From Bryobacterales bacterium (GTDB lineage: Bacteria; Acidobacteriota; Terriglobia; Bryobacterales; Bryobacteraceae): a DNA stretch of 64,000 nt. Position 1 is the first letter of the stretch, and each line of letters opens with the position of its first letter. Location of the stretch: assembly GCA_016721425.1 (NCBI GenBank), contig JADKID010000005.1:744001-808000 (forward strand). The letters run 5' to 3'. Both the position numbers and the translations under genes were made by a program. A model generated the notes under the pieces. That model was not told the DNA's origin. It saw only the letters and a list, made by a program, of their open reading frames with translations, and made no database searches. Of the stretch, positions 17,593-26,265 are shown in pieces.

Positions 17593-18954
17593 ATGACCCG
17601 CCGCGACCTCCTCCCCGCCCTGACGACCGCGCCGGCGTTCGTCCGCACGCTCAGCGCCGCCGCCCAGGACCGTCCTAACATCCTGTGGATTCTGGCCGAG
17701 GATCACGGCCCGCAGCTGGGCTGTTACGGATTCCAGGGAGTGCGCACACCCAACCTGAACCGGTTGGCGGAGGAAGGCGTGCGCTTCACCCGTTGCCACA
17801 CCACGGCGCCGGTATGCTCAGCCAGCCGTTCGGGGCTGAACGTCGGGTTGTATCAGACGACGACTGGCACGCATCATCATCGCAGCCATCGCAAGGACGG
17901 GTACCGGCTGCCGGAGGGCGCGCGGTTGCTCAGCCACCGGATGCGTGACGCCGGCTACTTCACGGCCAACGTCCGGCAGTTTGCGCCCAACGCACGCGGT
18001 GAGGGCAAGACGGACTACAACTTCACCGTGGATGGGCCCCCGTTTGAGGGCACGCATTGGAACCAGCGCTCCAAGGGCCAGCCGTTCTATGCGCAGGTGA
18101 ACCTCCAAGCGACCCATAAGGGTCCAGCGTTTGTCGAGGCCCGGAAGCAGAAGTCGCTGATCGATCCGGCGTCGCTGGTACTACCTCCGTATTGGCCGGA
18201 TCATCCGGTGGTGCGGAATGAGTATGCCAACTACCTGGATTGCGTCAACCTCCTGGATGAGAAGGTGGGCATCCTGCTCGACACATTGAAGAAGGACGGG
18301 GTGCTGGAGAACACGGCCATCTTTTTCATGGGCGACAACGGCCGCTGCCTGATCCGCGGCAAGCAGTGGTGTTACGACGCAGGGACGCACGTGCCGCTGA
18401 TTGCGAGAATCCCAGGCGTGACGAAGGCCGGCGCGGTGCGCGAAGATCCAGTGCTGTCGTTGGACATGACGGCCTCCACGTTGGCGTTGGCGGGCGTGGC
18501 GCTGCCGAAGGAGTTTCATGGGCAGCCGCTGTTCGATAGCAAGGTGAGAGCGCGCGAGTATGTCGTGACGGCGCGGGACCGTTGCGACATGACAATGGAC
18601 CGGATCCGCGCGGTGCGGGACCGGCGCTACTCCTACATCCGCAATTTCATGCCGGAGCGGCCTTACACCCAGTACAACGAGTACATCCAGCAGCAATACC
18701 CTACGCTGGCGGCGATGAAGGAGTTGTACGCCCAGGGCAAGCTCAACGCGGTGCAGTCCCTGTTCATGGCGGCGCGCAAACCGGATGTGGAGTTCTACGA
18801 TGTGCAGGCCGATCCGCACGAGGTGCGCAATCTGGCATCGGATCCGGCGCAGCGGCAGCGGGTGGCGGAATTCGCGGGGCGGTTGGACCGCTGGATGAAA
18901 GAAACCGGGGATCGGGGCGGTGAGCCTGAATCGGCGGAGGCCAGTGTGATTTGA
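17593..18954 (+). CDS. Sulfatase (arylsulfatase/heparan N-sulfatase-like, S1 family)
   Basis: 453 residues. The N-terminus MTRRDLLPALTTAPAFVRTLSAAAQ is a Tat/Sec-like signal. The N-terminal metal motif is LAEDHGPQLGCYG (about 37-49). The catalytic Cys that becomes formylglycine lies in PVCSASRSGL (about 75), then the family helix GLYQTTTGTHHH. A second metal-binding pair is in FFMGDNGR (about 248). The usual sulfatase box is C/S-x-P-x-R; here the P position is Ala (C-S-A-S-R), as in some S1 members. The gene is followed after 7 nt by an SDR gene, an apparent operon, and is divergent from a TonB receptor. Expected role: periplasmic removal of sulfate from a polysaccharide or glycoside. Confidence 0.88.
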   Translation: MTRRDLLPALTTAPAFVRTLSAAAQDRPNILWILAEDHGPQLGCYGFQGVRTPNLNRLAEEGVRFTRCHTTAPVCSASRSGLNVGLYQTTTGTHHHRSHRKDGYRLPEGARLLSHRMRDAGYFTANVRQFAPNARGEGKTDYNFTVDGPPFEGTHWNQRSKGQPFYAQVNLQATHKGPAFVEARKQKSLIDPASLVLPPYWPDHPVVRNEYANYLDCVNLLDEKVGILLDTLKKDGVLENTAIFFMGDNGRCLIRGKQWCYDAGTHVPLIARIPGVTKAGAVREDPVLSLDMTASTLALAGVALPKEFHGQPLFDSKVRAREYVVTARDRCDMTMDRIRAVRDRRYSYIRNFMPERPYTQYNEYIQQQYPTLAAMKELYAQGKLNAVQSLFMAARKPDVEFYDVQADPHEVRNLASDPAQRQRVAEFAGRLDRWMKETGDRGGEPESAEASVI

Positions 18955-18961
18955 TGTCCGT

Positions 18962-19738
18962 ATGAGACTTGCGGGACAGGCGGCGATCATCACCGGATCG
19001 ACTAAGGGCATTGGACGCGAGATTGCCGTGCGTTTCGCGCGCGAAGGCTGCCGCGTGGTGATTCACGGCATGGACGCGGCGAGGGCCGAAGAGGCTCGTG
19101 CGGAGTGCGGCGAGGGCGCCGAGATCTTCCTGGGCGACATCGCCCGCGAAGACGTGGCCGCATCGCTCACCGCTTTCGCGATGGAGAAGTTCGGCCGGCT
19201 GGACATCCTGATCAATAGCGCGGGCGTGGTGAAGATGGAGCCGTTTCTCGAATTCAAAGGCGAGACCTGGCGGCAGCTGGTGGACGTACACCTGAGTGGC
19301 GCCTTCTATTGCAGCCAGGCAGCGGCGCGCGTGATGGCGGCCGGTCCGGGCGGGCGGATCATTCAGATTTCGACCATCGCTGCCGGTTTCGGGCAGTTCG
19401 GTTTTGCGGCGTATGCCCCGGTGAAGGCCGGTGTGGAAGCTCTGACTCGCGTCATGGCTGTGGAACTGGCCGCGCACAAGATCTCCGTAAACTGCATCGC
19501 GCCCGGGCCGGTTTGGAACGACATGATGGAGCACCTATACGGCGTGGAGCGCTTGAAGGAGCGCTGCAAGACGATTCCAATGCAGCGCATGGGGCTGGCC
19601 TCCGAGGTGGCGGAGCTGGCGCTCTATCTGGTCTCACCTGCGGCGGAGTACATGACGGGGCAGGTGCTGCATCTGGACGGCGGCGCGTCGGCGGCCGGGC
19701 CGTTCACGATGGAGGTCTACAAGCGGGCTACTTCTTGA
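18962..19738 (+). CDS. SDR-family NAD(P)-dependent oxidoreductase (FabG-like)
   Basis: 258 residues from ATG 18962. Classical SDR motifs: cofactor loop TGSTKGIG (12-19), LGDIAREDV acidic site near 58, INSAG (NNAG variant) near 88, and catalytic Ser in IQISTIAAG with Tyr/Lys in YAPVK (about 152-156), then the APGPVWNDMM active-site lid and a C-terminal GQVLHLDGG. Most likely a cytoplasmic sugar or polyol dehydrogenase rather than the essential FabG, since the neighbours are a sulfatase and a TonB receptor and there is no acyl carrier gene cluster. The 3' end overlaps the convergent TPR gene by 11 nt. Confidence 0.87.
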   Translation: MRLAGQAAIITGSTKGIGREIAVRFAREGCRVVIHGMDAARAEEARAECGEGAEIFLGDIAREDVAASLTAFAMEKFGRLDILINSAGVVKMEPFLEFKGETWRQLVDVHLSGAFYCSQAAARVMAAGPGGRIIQISTIAAGFGQFGFAAYAPVKAGVEALTRVMAVELAAHKISVNCIAPGPVWNDMMEHLYGVERLKERCKTIPMQRMGLASEVAELALYLVSPAAEYMTGQVLHLDGGASAAGPFTMEVYKRATS

Positions 19739-21356
19739 GGCGCGCTGCCGCGCTGTCGCGGTTCATCTTCGCGTTCTGGTAGTTGGGGTCGATCTTGAGC
19801 GCCTGGTCAAAATCGGCGACGGCCTTCGCCCACTGGCCCAGGCGCATATACGCGTAGCCGCGCGCGTTCCAGGCAAGGCTCAGGTTGGGCTTGAGCTCCA
19901 CTGCCCGCGTCAGCGCTTCAATCGCCTCCGCGAATTTGTTCTGCTGCAGCAGAGCGCGCCCGGTGTTGTGGAAACTACCGGCGTCGCCCCCGGCGTTGTG
20001 GGGCGATTCCACCTTGAGCACGATGGCCGAGCGCGCGGGCGCCGGCGCCGGCGGGGCCAAGGGCTTCACGGCGGGCGGGGCCGGAGGAGGCGTTGGCGTT
20101 GGCGTTGGCGGCGCGGCATCCACCGGCTTGGCCGGCTCCGGCACCGCGGCTGCCACCTGCACCGGCTCCGGCTTCACCTCTGCCGGCTTGGCGGCGCTCT
20201 TCTCGCGAGCGCGGGCTAGAACATCACGGATCTCCGAATTGAGCGGGTCCAGACGCTGCGCCTGTTCGAGATCCACGATGGCCTTTTCATTCTGGTGCAA
20301 CAGAAAATAAGCACTGCCCCGGGCCAGCCAGCTTTGCGCGTTGCGCGGATTCAACTCGATGGCTCGGGTACGATCAGTCAGACCCTTCTCGTGCTCGCCG
20401 AGCATATGGTAACTTCCGCCGCGCACCAGAAAGGCATTAGCGTTGCTGGGCTCCAGTTGCACCGCCCGGTTGCGATCCGCCAGCGCCGCGCGGTGATTCC
20501 CCAGGCGGGCATACAAATCCGAGCGCGCCAGCAGGACTCGTACACTGTCTGGCTTGAGAGCGAACGATTCGGTGTAGTCGCTCATGGCCGCGTCGTTCTG
20601 GCCCAACGTGTCATAGGCCGCGCCGCGATAGGCGAGTGTGTCAGCCCGCAGCGGCCACGCCGGGTCAGGCTGAATCTTCAGCGCGAGATTGAAATCGGTC
20701 ACTGCCTTGTCGAAATTCCCCAACTGCCCCTGGGCGTGACCGCGGGCGAAATAGGCGTCTGGGTATTGGGGTTGCAGGGCCAGCGCCCGATCGAAGTCCT
20801 CGATGGCGTCGTGGTATTTTTCGAGACCGGCATACAGGCGGCCCCGGGCGAGATAGGGCTCGGGATTGTCCAGGCGCAGGCGGACACACTGGTTGAGAGA
20901 CTCAATCGCATTCTGTTTCTCACCCGCGCTGGTCTGCGCCAGGGCCAGATTCCGGTAGAGAGCGGCGGTGGCGGGACCAATCTGAATGGCCCGCTGGTAG
21001 GCGGCGGTAGCGGCGCTGAATTCCAGCACTCCAATCTTGGCGTCGCCCAGCAGCTTCCACGATTCACCATCGGCCGGCGCCAGCGCCACGGCGGCTGTGA
21101 AATCCTGTGCCGCCGCTGCATACTGGCCTTTCTGCTGGATGATGCGGCCGCGCCGCTTCAGGGCAGCGGCGATCTGGGGTTGTGCGCTCAGAGCTTCGGT
21201 ATACAGAGTGACGGCTTCGTCGAGCCGGCCTGCCGTTTCGGCCTGCACACCACGCGCATAAACCTGACCGGCCTTCTTGGCGTCATCGGCGGCTAGGCAG
21301 ACAACCGGCACAACCAGAATGGACAGCGCCGCGAGCAGCTTCATAATTGCCCGCAT
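19728..21356 (-). CDS. Exported tetratricopeptide-repeat protein
   Basis: 542 residues from ATG 21356, which lies 1 nt after the TAA of the upstream synthetase gene, so translation is probably coupled; a second ATG at 21344 is possible. A signal peptide (MKLLAALSILVVPVVCLA) is followed by about ten consecutive TPR units (for instance AAALYRNLALAQTSAGEKQNA and PEPYLARGRLYAGLEKYHDA) up to about residue 370. A Pro/Ala/Lys-rich linker (about 375-455) comes next, then two more TPRs at the C-terminus. A 6-nt tandem GGCGTT repeat in the linker (about 20093-20113) encodes PTPTPT. Scaffolding function; partner unknown. Confidence 0.85.
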   Translation of the reverse strand: MRAIMKLLAALSILVVPVVCLAADDAKKAGQVYARGVQAETAGRLDEAVTLYTEALSAQPQIAAALKRRGRIIQQKGQYAAAAQDFTAAVALAPADGESWKLLGDAKIGVLEFSAATAAYQRAIQIGPATAALYRNLALAQTSAGEKQNAIESLNQCVRLRLDNPEPYLARGRLYAGLEKYHDAIEDFDRALALQPQYPDAYFARGHAQGQLGNFDKAVTDFNLALKIQPDPAWPLRADTLAYRGAAYDTLGQNDAAMSDYTESFALKPDSVRVLLARSDLYARLGNHRAALADRNRAVQLEPSNANAFLVRGGSYHMLGEHEKGLTDRTRAIELNPRNAQSWLARGSAYFLLHQNEKAIVDLEQAQRLDPLNSEIRDVLARAREKSAAKPAEVKPEPVQVAAAVPEPAKPVDAAPPTPTPTPPPAPPAVKPLAPPAPAPARSAIVLKVESPHNAGGDAGSFHNTGRALLQQNKFAEAIEALTRAVELKPNLSLAWNARGYAYMRLGQWAKAVADFDQALKIDPNYQNAKMNRDSAAARLKK

Positions 21357-21357
21357 C

Positions 21358-23847
21358 TTACATCCCCCTGACAATATCTTCAAGCTGTCGAGCCAGGGTC
21401 TGATAGTCTTCTCCCTCCAGGCGGAGAGGTGCGCCGATACGGACACGAACGATGCCAGGCCGGGGAAACAGCCAACCCGGGCGCAGCACGCGGTTGGATC
21501 CGCGGATGCGGATCGGCACCACCGGCGTCTTGAGGCGCGAGGCCATCATGACCGCGCCCGCCTGGAAATGTCCGATGTTCTCGTCCAGACTGTGCTTGCC
21601 CTCTGGGAAGATCAGCGGGCACCAGCCCTCCTCCACCAGTTCCCCGATGTAGCGCAACGATTGCCGCGTGCCGGCCTCTCGCTGCGGGATCGGCACGGCG
21701 TTGAACATCAGGCACGAGAGCCAGTAGTTCAGGCTGCTGGTGAACCACGAAAACAGACCGTACTTGCGCCAATCGTAGTGCGCCGCGAAAAACTCCTTGC
21801 GCATGGTGGGCGCCAGCTTGTGCCGCCACGTCCACGGCATGGCGATGAAGAGCACCGGGCCGTCGAAGTAGCCCTGGTGATTGGCGGCGAAGATGACAGG
21901 CCCCTCGATGCCGGCCAGGTTCTCGCGGCCCTCCACTTTCACCCAGGCGAAGAGCCGCACCAGGTTCAGCACCCAGAGATTCAGGTGGAAGATACGGTGC
22001 CACAGCGCCCATTTGCTGCGATTCCAGCGTGGAAATTCGAATGGCTCCGGATGCGTGGTGGCGGCGGCCGGATTGCGGCGCAACGCATCGAGATCGGCAA
22101 CCGTGCGGGCGCCGGCAAAGATGTTCTCGTCGACAGGCGCGCCGATCTGTTGCTCGAGTGCCACCATCAGCTCCACGCGGTCCAGCGAAGAGAGGCCCAG
22201 ATCGTCGAGCGACGTGTTGGCATCTAGGGTTCGGCCCGACGTCCATTTGGCCAGCAACGATTCCACGCCGTCGGGACTCGCCGTAGGCGCGGCGGCGGGC
22301 AGATCTCCCATGATTTGCGCGCGAATCGCCCGGCGCTTGAGTTTGCGGGTGCCCTCCGTGCGAGGTAGTTCCGGGGCGCTCCAGATCGTGTACCCGCGCA
22401 CCCTCTGGTGCTCCTCCAGCGTGGCATTGGCCTGCCGGATCACGTCCTCGCCAGTGATGCCCGCCGCCAGGATGAGCACCGCATGGATCCGCTCGCCGCC
22501 GTCCATCTTCAGGCCGATGGCGGCGCAATCCTGCACGCCCGGCACCGCGTGGAGCACCCGCTCAACGTCTTCCGGAAAGACGTTGCGGCCGTCAGGCAGG
22601 ACGATCATTTCCTTCTTGCGGCCCTTGATCATCAGCCGCCCGGATTCATCCAGTTCGCCGATGTCGCCCGTGTGGAACCAGCCGTCCTCGAACGCCTCCG
22701 CCGTCGCTTCCGGATTGTTGTAGTACCCGGCCGTGACGTTGCCGCCGCGCACCAGCACCTCGCCGTCCGGCGCAATTCGCAATTGCACACCGGCAATCGG
22801 CTTGCCCACCGTGCCGCGTTTGGAATGGAACGGATGGTTCAGAGTAACGATGGGCGCCGCCTCGGTGAGGCCATATCCTTGAATGACGGCCCAGCCCAGA
22901 TTGCCCCAGTACTCTTCCAGCTTGGGATCCAGCGCCGCCCCTCCGACGATGAAGCTCCAGAACTTCATGCCAAAGAGATTGTGGGCCCGGCGATAGCGCC
23001 ACCAGCGCTTCCAGAACTTCTCGCCGTCCGGCGCCGCCTGTGCGGTTTCCGGCGCCAGACCGCTGAGATACTCCTTCAGCACGTCGAGAATCTTCGGCAC
23101 GCACACCAGCACGGAGATGCGGCGCGACTTGATCTGCCGCATGATCTCCTGTGGATTCTGGCTGCGCTGGAAGACAACCGTACCCTGAATCATCGGCGGA
23201 ATGAAGATCGCCATGGCCTGGCCGAACATGTGGCTGAGCGGCAACAGATTCAGAAAGCGGATCGGCGAAAAGGGCCGCGCGTACTTACGGTATTTGAGCA
23301 CCTCGCGCTCCACCGGGACAATGTTGGCGAGGATGTTCTGGTGCGTGATCACCACGCCTTTGGGCTCGGCCGTGGCGCCTGAGGTGAAGAGAATCTCCGC
23401 CGTGTCGCCGGCCGCGGCGGGCGTCTCTTCCACCTCGGTGTCGCCGGTCTTCCAATCGAGCTCAGAGAGCAGCCACACCGGCGTGCCGGAGGCGCGCGGG
23501 CCGCACTTCATCTCGTCGCCGATCACGATAGCCTTCGGCTGCAGGATCTTCTCGACGCGATCGAGAAACTCCAGCGAGTGCTTCTCGTCGATGGGCGCAA
23601 CGGCCACTCCGCGCAACACACAGCCCCAGAAGGCGGCTACCCACGCGGGCCTGTTCTCGCTCCAGAGGATGATGCGATCGCCGCGCCCCACATCGTGTGC
23701 CTGCAACAGCGCGGCAAAGTTGCGGGATGCTCGCGCCAGGTCGGCATAGCTGTAGGAGCGCGGCCGGAAGCCATCGTCGTAGACGAGGTACTCGCCCTCC
23801 TGGCTCGTCACACTGTGAAAGTAGTCGAGAAGTGTCTCGCGGACCAT
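21358..23847 (-). CDS. Acyl-CoA/ACP ligase - acyl carrier - PlsC acyltransferase fusion
   Basis: 829 residues from ATG 23847. Three domains in order. (1) AMP-binding ligase, about 1-510, with LFTSGATAEPKG (153-164), GYGLTEAAP, GWFHTGDIGELDE and a C-terminal GRKKEMIVLPDGRNVFPEDVE. (2) Acyl carrier domain, about 525-605, with LDDLGLSSLDRVEL, where the second Ser (about 554) is the phosphopantetheine site. (3) Lysophospholipid acyltransferase, about 610-829, with NHQGYFD (HX4D) and FPEGKHS. This suggests activation of a fatty acid, loading on the internal carrier, and transfer to a lysolipid in one polypeptide at the inner membrane. Escherichia coli Aas combines the two enzymes in the opposite order and without a carrier. 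Confidence 0.88.
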   Translation of the reverse strand: MVRETLLDYFHSVTSQEGEYLVYDDGFRPRSYSYADLARASRNFAALLQAHDVGRGDRIILWSENRPAWVAAFWGCVLRGVAVAPIDEKHSLEFLDRVEKILQPKAIVIGDEMKCGPRASGTPVWLLSELDWKTGDTEVEETPAAAGDTAEILFTSGATAEPKGVVITHQNILANIVPVEREVLKYRKYARPFSPIRFLNLLPLSHMFGQAMAIFIPPMIQGTVVFQRSQNPQEIMRQIKSRRISVLVCVPKILDVLKEYLSGLAPETAQAAPDGEKFWKRWWRYRRAHNLFGMKFWSFIVGGAALDPKLEEYWGNLGWAVIQGYGLTEAAPIVTLNHPFHSKRGTVGKPIAGVQLRIAPDGEVLVRGGNVTAGYYNNPEATAEAFEDGWFHTGDIGELDESGRLMIKGRKKEMIVLPDGRNVFPEDVERVLHAVPGVQDCAAIGLKMDGGERIHAVLILAAGITGEDVIRQANATLEEHQRVRGYTIWSAPELPRTEGTRKLKRRAIRAQIMGDLPAAAPTASPDGVESLLAKWTSGRTLDANTSLDDLGLSSLDRVELMVALEQQIGAPVDENIFAGARTVADLDALRRNPAAATTHPEPFEFPRWNRSKWALWHRIFHLNLWVLNLVRLFAWVKVEGRENLAGIEGPVIFAANHQGYFDGPVLFIAMPWTWRHKLAPTMRKEFFAAHYDWRKYGLFSWFTSSLNYWLSCLMFNAVPIPQREAGTRQSLRYIGELVEEGWCPLIFPEGKHSLDENIGHFQAGAVMMASRLKTPVVPIRIRGSNRVLRPGWLFPRPGIVRVRIGAPLRLEGEDYQTLARQLEDIVRGM

Positions 23848-23861
23848 ACCGGCTCCGGGCG

Positions 23862-24457
23862 TTACTGAATGGTGCTGGATCCTCGGTGCCCATATCCTCT
23901 GGCAGCACGTTGCGGTTGATGTGATTGTCCAGGTTGATGACGTAGGTTTCCGGCGCGTCGATCAACACCGGCGAGTGCGTCGCGCAGATGATGCGCATCT
24001 TCCGCTGATCCACGAGTTCCATCATCATCTTCACGATACGCTGCTGATTGGAGACCGAGAGCGCCATCTCCGGTTCGTCGAGCAGCAAGGTGGTGCCCTC
24101 GGGCAGCGATGGGAATGTCTCCCGGAACATAGAGAGCATCACCTGGCCGTGGCTGGCCATTTGGACGAACTCTTTCATCTGCGGATTATTCTCGAAAAGC
24201 TCCAGGTGCATGCGCGGGTTGTGTTGTTCGGCATCAAAGAGAAAGACCTGGGGCGGCTCGATCTTCTGTTCCCACCGGTAAGCGAAGCCTTCTACCTCTT
24301 TGCCTTGCAGCGCATAGGAGATGGAGTGGAGCAACGTGGACTTGCCGCTACCGTTCTCGCCAGTGAGTAGGATCAAAGGGTGGGAGAGATCCACAATCAT
24401 CGGCATGTGGAAGTTCAAGTTGACGAAAATCGGGTGCGAGAGAATTTTGAGGAACAT
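23862..24457 (-). CDS. Small AAA/ABC-type ATPase (SMC-like), 3' end uncertain
   Basis: ATG 24457 gives MFLKILSHPIFVNLNFH, then Walker A TGENGSGKST (about 32-41), a Q-loop region, Walker B TLLLDEPEMALS (about 122-133) and an H-loop ICATHSPVLID (about 156). This is a stand-alone RecF/OLD-like ATPase of the short 'AAA_21/23' type. The conserved part ends near INLDNHINR (about residue 180). The sequenced frame stays open to 23462, deep inside the synthetase gene, in a shadow frame. A one-base deletion near 23865-23900 would instead bring in TAA at 23862-23864, 14 nt before the synthetase ATG, which is the end adopted here. Function unknown. Its start codon shares the CATG at 24455-24458 with the divergent lipoprotein gene. 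Confidence 0.6.
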
Positions 24458-25649
24458 GCAGGGAGAAGAATTCCAGGATAGCAGCCTGGCCAGCAGAGCT
24501 ACCGCCTCTGTAGTGGTATGCCTGGTGCTGCTGGGTGGTTGCGCGGCGCACAGGAAGGCCGGGATGAGTTGGACTCTGAAACCGGCGCCGCGAGGTCATA
24601 TACTGGCGCCGCCCGGAGCCGATCCGCGGAAAGACGTGTTCGTAATCAAGGCCGCGCGCAGCGCGCGAAATTTTTTGGGCTCTGCCTGCACCCTGGAAAC
24701 TAACGAGGTATCGCTGCAATGGCGTGGCCACGACGCCAAGTTCCGCGCGAACGTTGTGTCTCTCGCGCCGCTGCCCGGCTCGCTCGCCACAGCTACGCGG
24801 CCCGACGGCAGCACGGCGCCGCTCGGGGGCCAGACTGTCATCACCAGCAACTGGTTTGAAGAGATCCTGCGCCCGGCACTGCAGAAGCAGGTGACGGCGG
24901 GTTGCCTCACCGCCGCCGAACTCGCCGCCCTGGACCGCCGTTTGATTGACCATCTTGCGTTGCCGTCGGCCGCCCTGTACCGCCTGCGCTTCGGCGAATT
25001 CACATTGAACGGCTACGTGGACGTGACGGACCAATTCCGCTTGCGCACCGTGGAGCCTGTGCGCGAGCATGGCGCCGTGATCGGTTATCTGACCTCTTTC
25101 TATCTGCTGGCAAAAGCGCCGGACGGCGGCGTGCTGGTGAGCGCCGGCGACTCGGAGACCAACATCCAGGCCAGGCTCACCGCCGGCAAAGCATCGGATT
25201 CTGAGCTGTTGCACCTGCCAGCCGGCGCGACTTGGCTGCGCCTGTTCTTCCGCACATGGAGCAGCACGCAGGACCGGCGCATCGCGCTGATAGCCGCGCC
25301 GAGTGCGGCGGAGCGGGAGCGTGCGTCCAGGGAGTTCGAAGCTGATCCGGAGGGCTACTGCGCGGGTGCGGCCAAAACGCGCGGCGTAGCGTGCGTTTCC
25401 GTGCCAGAAGAGATGGTTTTGGGGCCGGAATTGCGCGTTTTTGCACGCGGAAGCGACGCTTTTGCACCCGTTGGGGGCACATTGAACGACGTCCTGCGCG
25501 GCGCCGGACTGCGCGACCCGAAGACGGCGCTGGCGACGCTGCAGGTGCTGCGGCCCTACGAGGGCAAACTGGTTCCGATCAACTTCGACAGGACGAAGAC
25601 GGAGATCCTGGGCCTGGTGCTGATCGGCGGCGAACAGATCACCTGGTGA
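24456..25649 (+). CDS. Putative lipoprotein with a C-terminal SLBB/beta-grasp-like segment
   Basis: About 397 residues from ATG 24456; earlier in-frame codons back to 24321 overlap the divergent ATPase gene. The N-terminus has a lipoprotein signal VVVCLVLLGGC, with lipobox Cys near residue 29. The middle has a mixed alpha/beta pattern I do not recognise, including RLRFGEFTLNGYVDVTDQF and DSETNIQARLTAGKASDSEL. The last 60 residues (APVGGTLNDVLRGAGL..GLVLIGGEQITW) resemble a soluble-ligand-binding beta-grasp repeat as found in polysaccharide export proteins, but no Wza-like PES domain precedes it. The 3' end overlaps the convergent gene by 11 nt. Probably an envelope-anchored protein of unknown role. 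Confidence 0.6.
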   Translation: MQGEEFQDSSLASRATASVVVCLVLLGGCAAHRKAGMSWTLKPAPRGHILAPPGADPRKDVFVIKAARSARNFLGSACTLETNEVSLQWRGHDAKFRANVVSLAPLPGSLATATRPDGSTAPLGGQTVITSNWFEEILRPALQKQVTAGCLTAAELAALDRRLIDHLALPSAALYRLRFGEFTLNGYVDVTDQFRLRTVEPVREHGAVIGYLTSFYLLAKAPDGGVLVSAGDSETNIQARLTAGKASDSELLHLPAGATWLRLFFRTWSSTQDRRIALIAAPSAAERERASREFEADPEGYCAGAAKTRGVACVSVPEEMVLGPELRVFARGSDAFAPVGGTLNDVLRGAGLRDPKTALATLQVLRPYEGKLVPINFDRTKTEILGLVLIGGEQITW

Positions 25650-26265
25650 GTTTGAAGTTGCGGAAGCTGGCGGTATTGAAAAAGCTGCCGAGGCCGATGC
25701 GGCCCGCGCCGAGGCTGAGATCAATGCCTTTCAGCGACGCGCTGGTCTGCCCGTTTACCCAACATTCCACCAGGCCCTTGCCCGCGTCGTAGCGCACTTT
25801 GACGTTGTGCCAGTCCGAGCCGACGAGTGTTCCTGGGCCAGCGGTAGGGCTGATGCGGACCCTATCGCCGCCGTAGCAGTGGAAGATGCCGTTGTGTACT
25901 TCCACCTTGCCGGCCGCGTCATCCGAGAGATGAACGTAGTTGAAGTAGCCGTCCTTCTGCCAGGCGTAGACGAGAATGAGTGAATTCTTTGGGCCTGGGG
26001 GCTTGACGTCAACCTCGATGGAGAAGTTGCCGATGGGTTCAGTCTCGGCGAGTGCAAACTGAATGGGGCGGCGAGGATCGGCCTGTTGCGGACGCGCTGT
26101 TTTCAGGTGCAGAATCTGCCCGTCTACCATCCAGTCGGCGGCTTGGATCACTGCCCACGAATGGCCGAAGACGTTGATCTTCTCGGCCAGCGGCGGGGTT
26201 TTGGGCGGCGCGGCAAAAACGGCGGGCAGGGCTATGGGGAGGGCGAGGAGGCTGCGGCGTTGCAT
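25639..26265 (-). CDS. Secreted LamG/concanavalin-like domain protein (DUF1080-type)
   Basis: 208 residues. MQRRSLLALPIALPAVFAAPP is a clean signal peptide. The rest is one beta-sandwich-like domain with the pattern of 3-keto-disaccharide hydrolase/LamG proteins: WAVIQAADWMVDGQIL, FSIEVDVKPPGPKNSLILVYAW, YFNYVHLSDDAAGK, WHNVKVRYDAGKGLVECWVNG and a closing GLGSFFNTASFRNFKL. Catalytic residues are not obvious, so it may be a carbohydrate-binding protein. It overlaps the start of its own strand neighbour: the upstream hydrolase ends at 26232, 34 nt inside this gene. Confidence 0.7.
   Translation of the reverse strand: MQRRSLLALPIALPAVFAAPPKTPPLAEKINVFGHSWAVIQAADWMVDGQILHLKTARPQQADPRRPIQFALAETEPIGNFSIEVDVKPPGPKNSLILVYAWQKDGYFNYVHLSDDAAGKVEVHNGIFHCYGGDRVRISPTAGPGTLVGSDWHNVKVRYDAGKGLVECWVNGQTSASLKGIDLSLGAGRIGLGSFFNTASFRNFKLTR

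Noticed and set aside
20093..20113. GGCGTT tandem repeat in the TPR gene considered as a minisatellite
   Set aside because: Only about three units and in frame in a Pro-Thr linker; ordinary low complexity.
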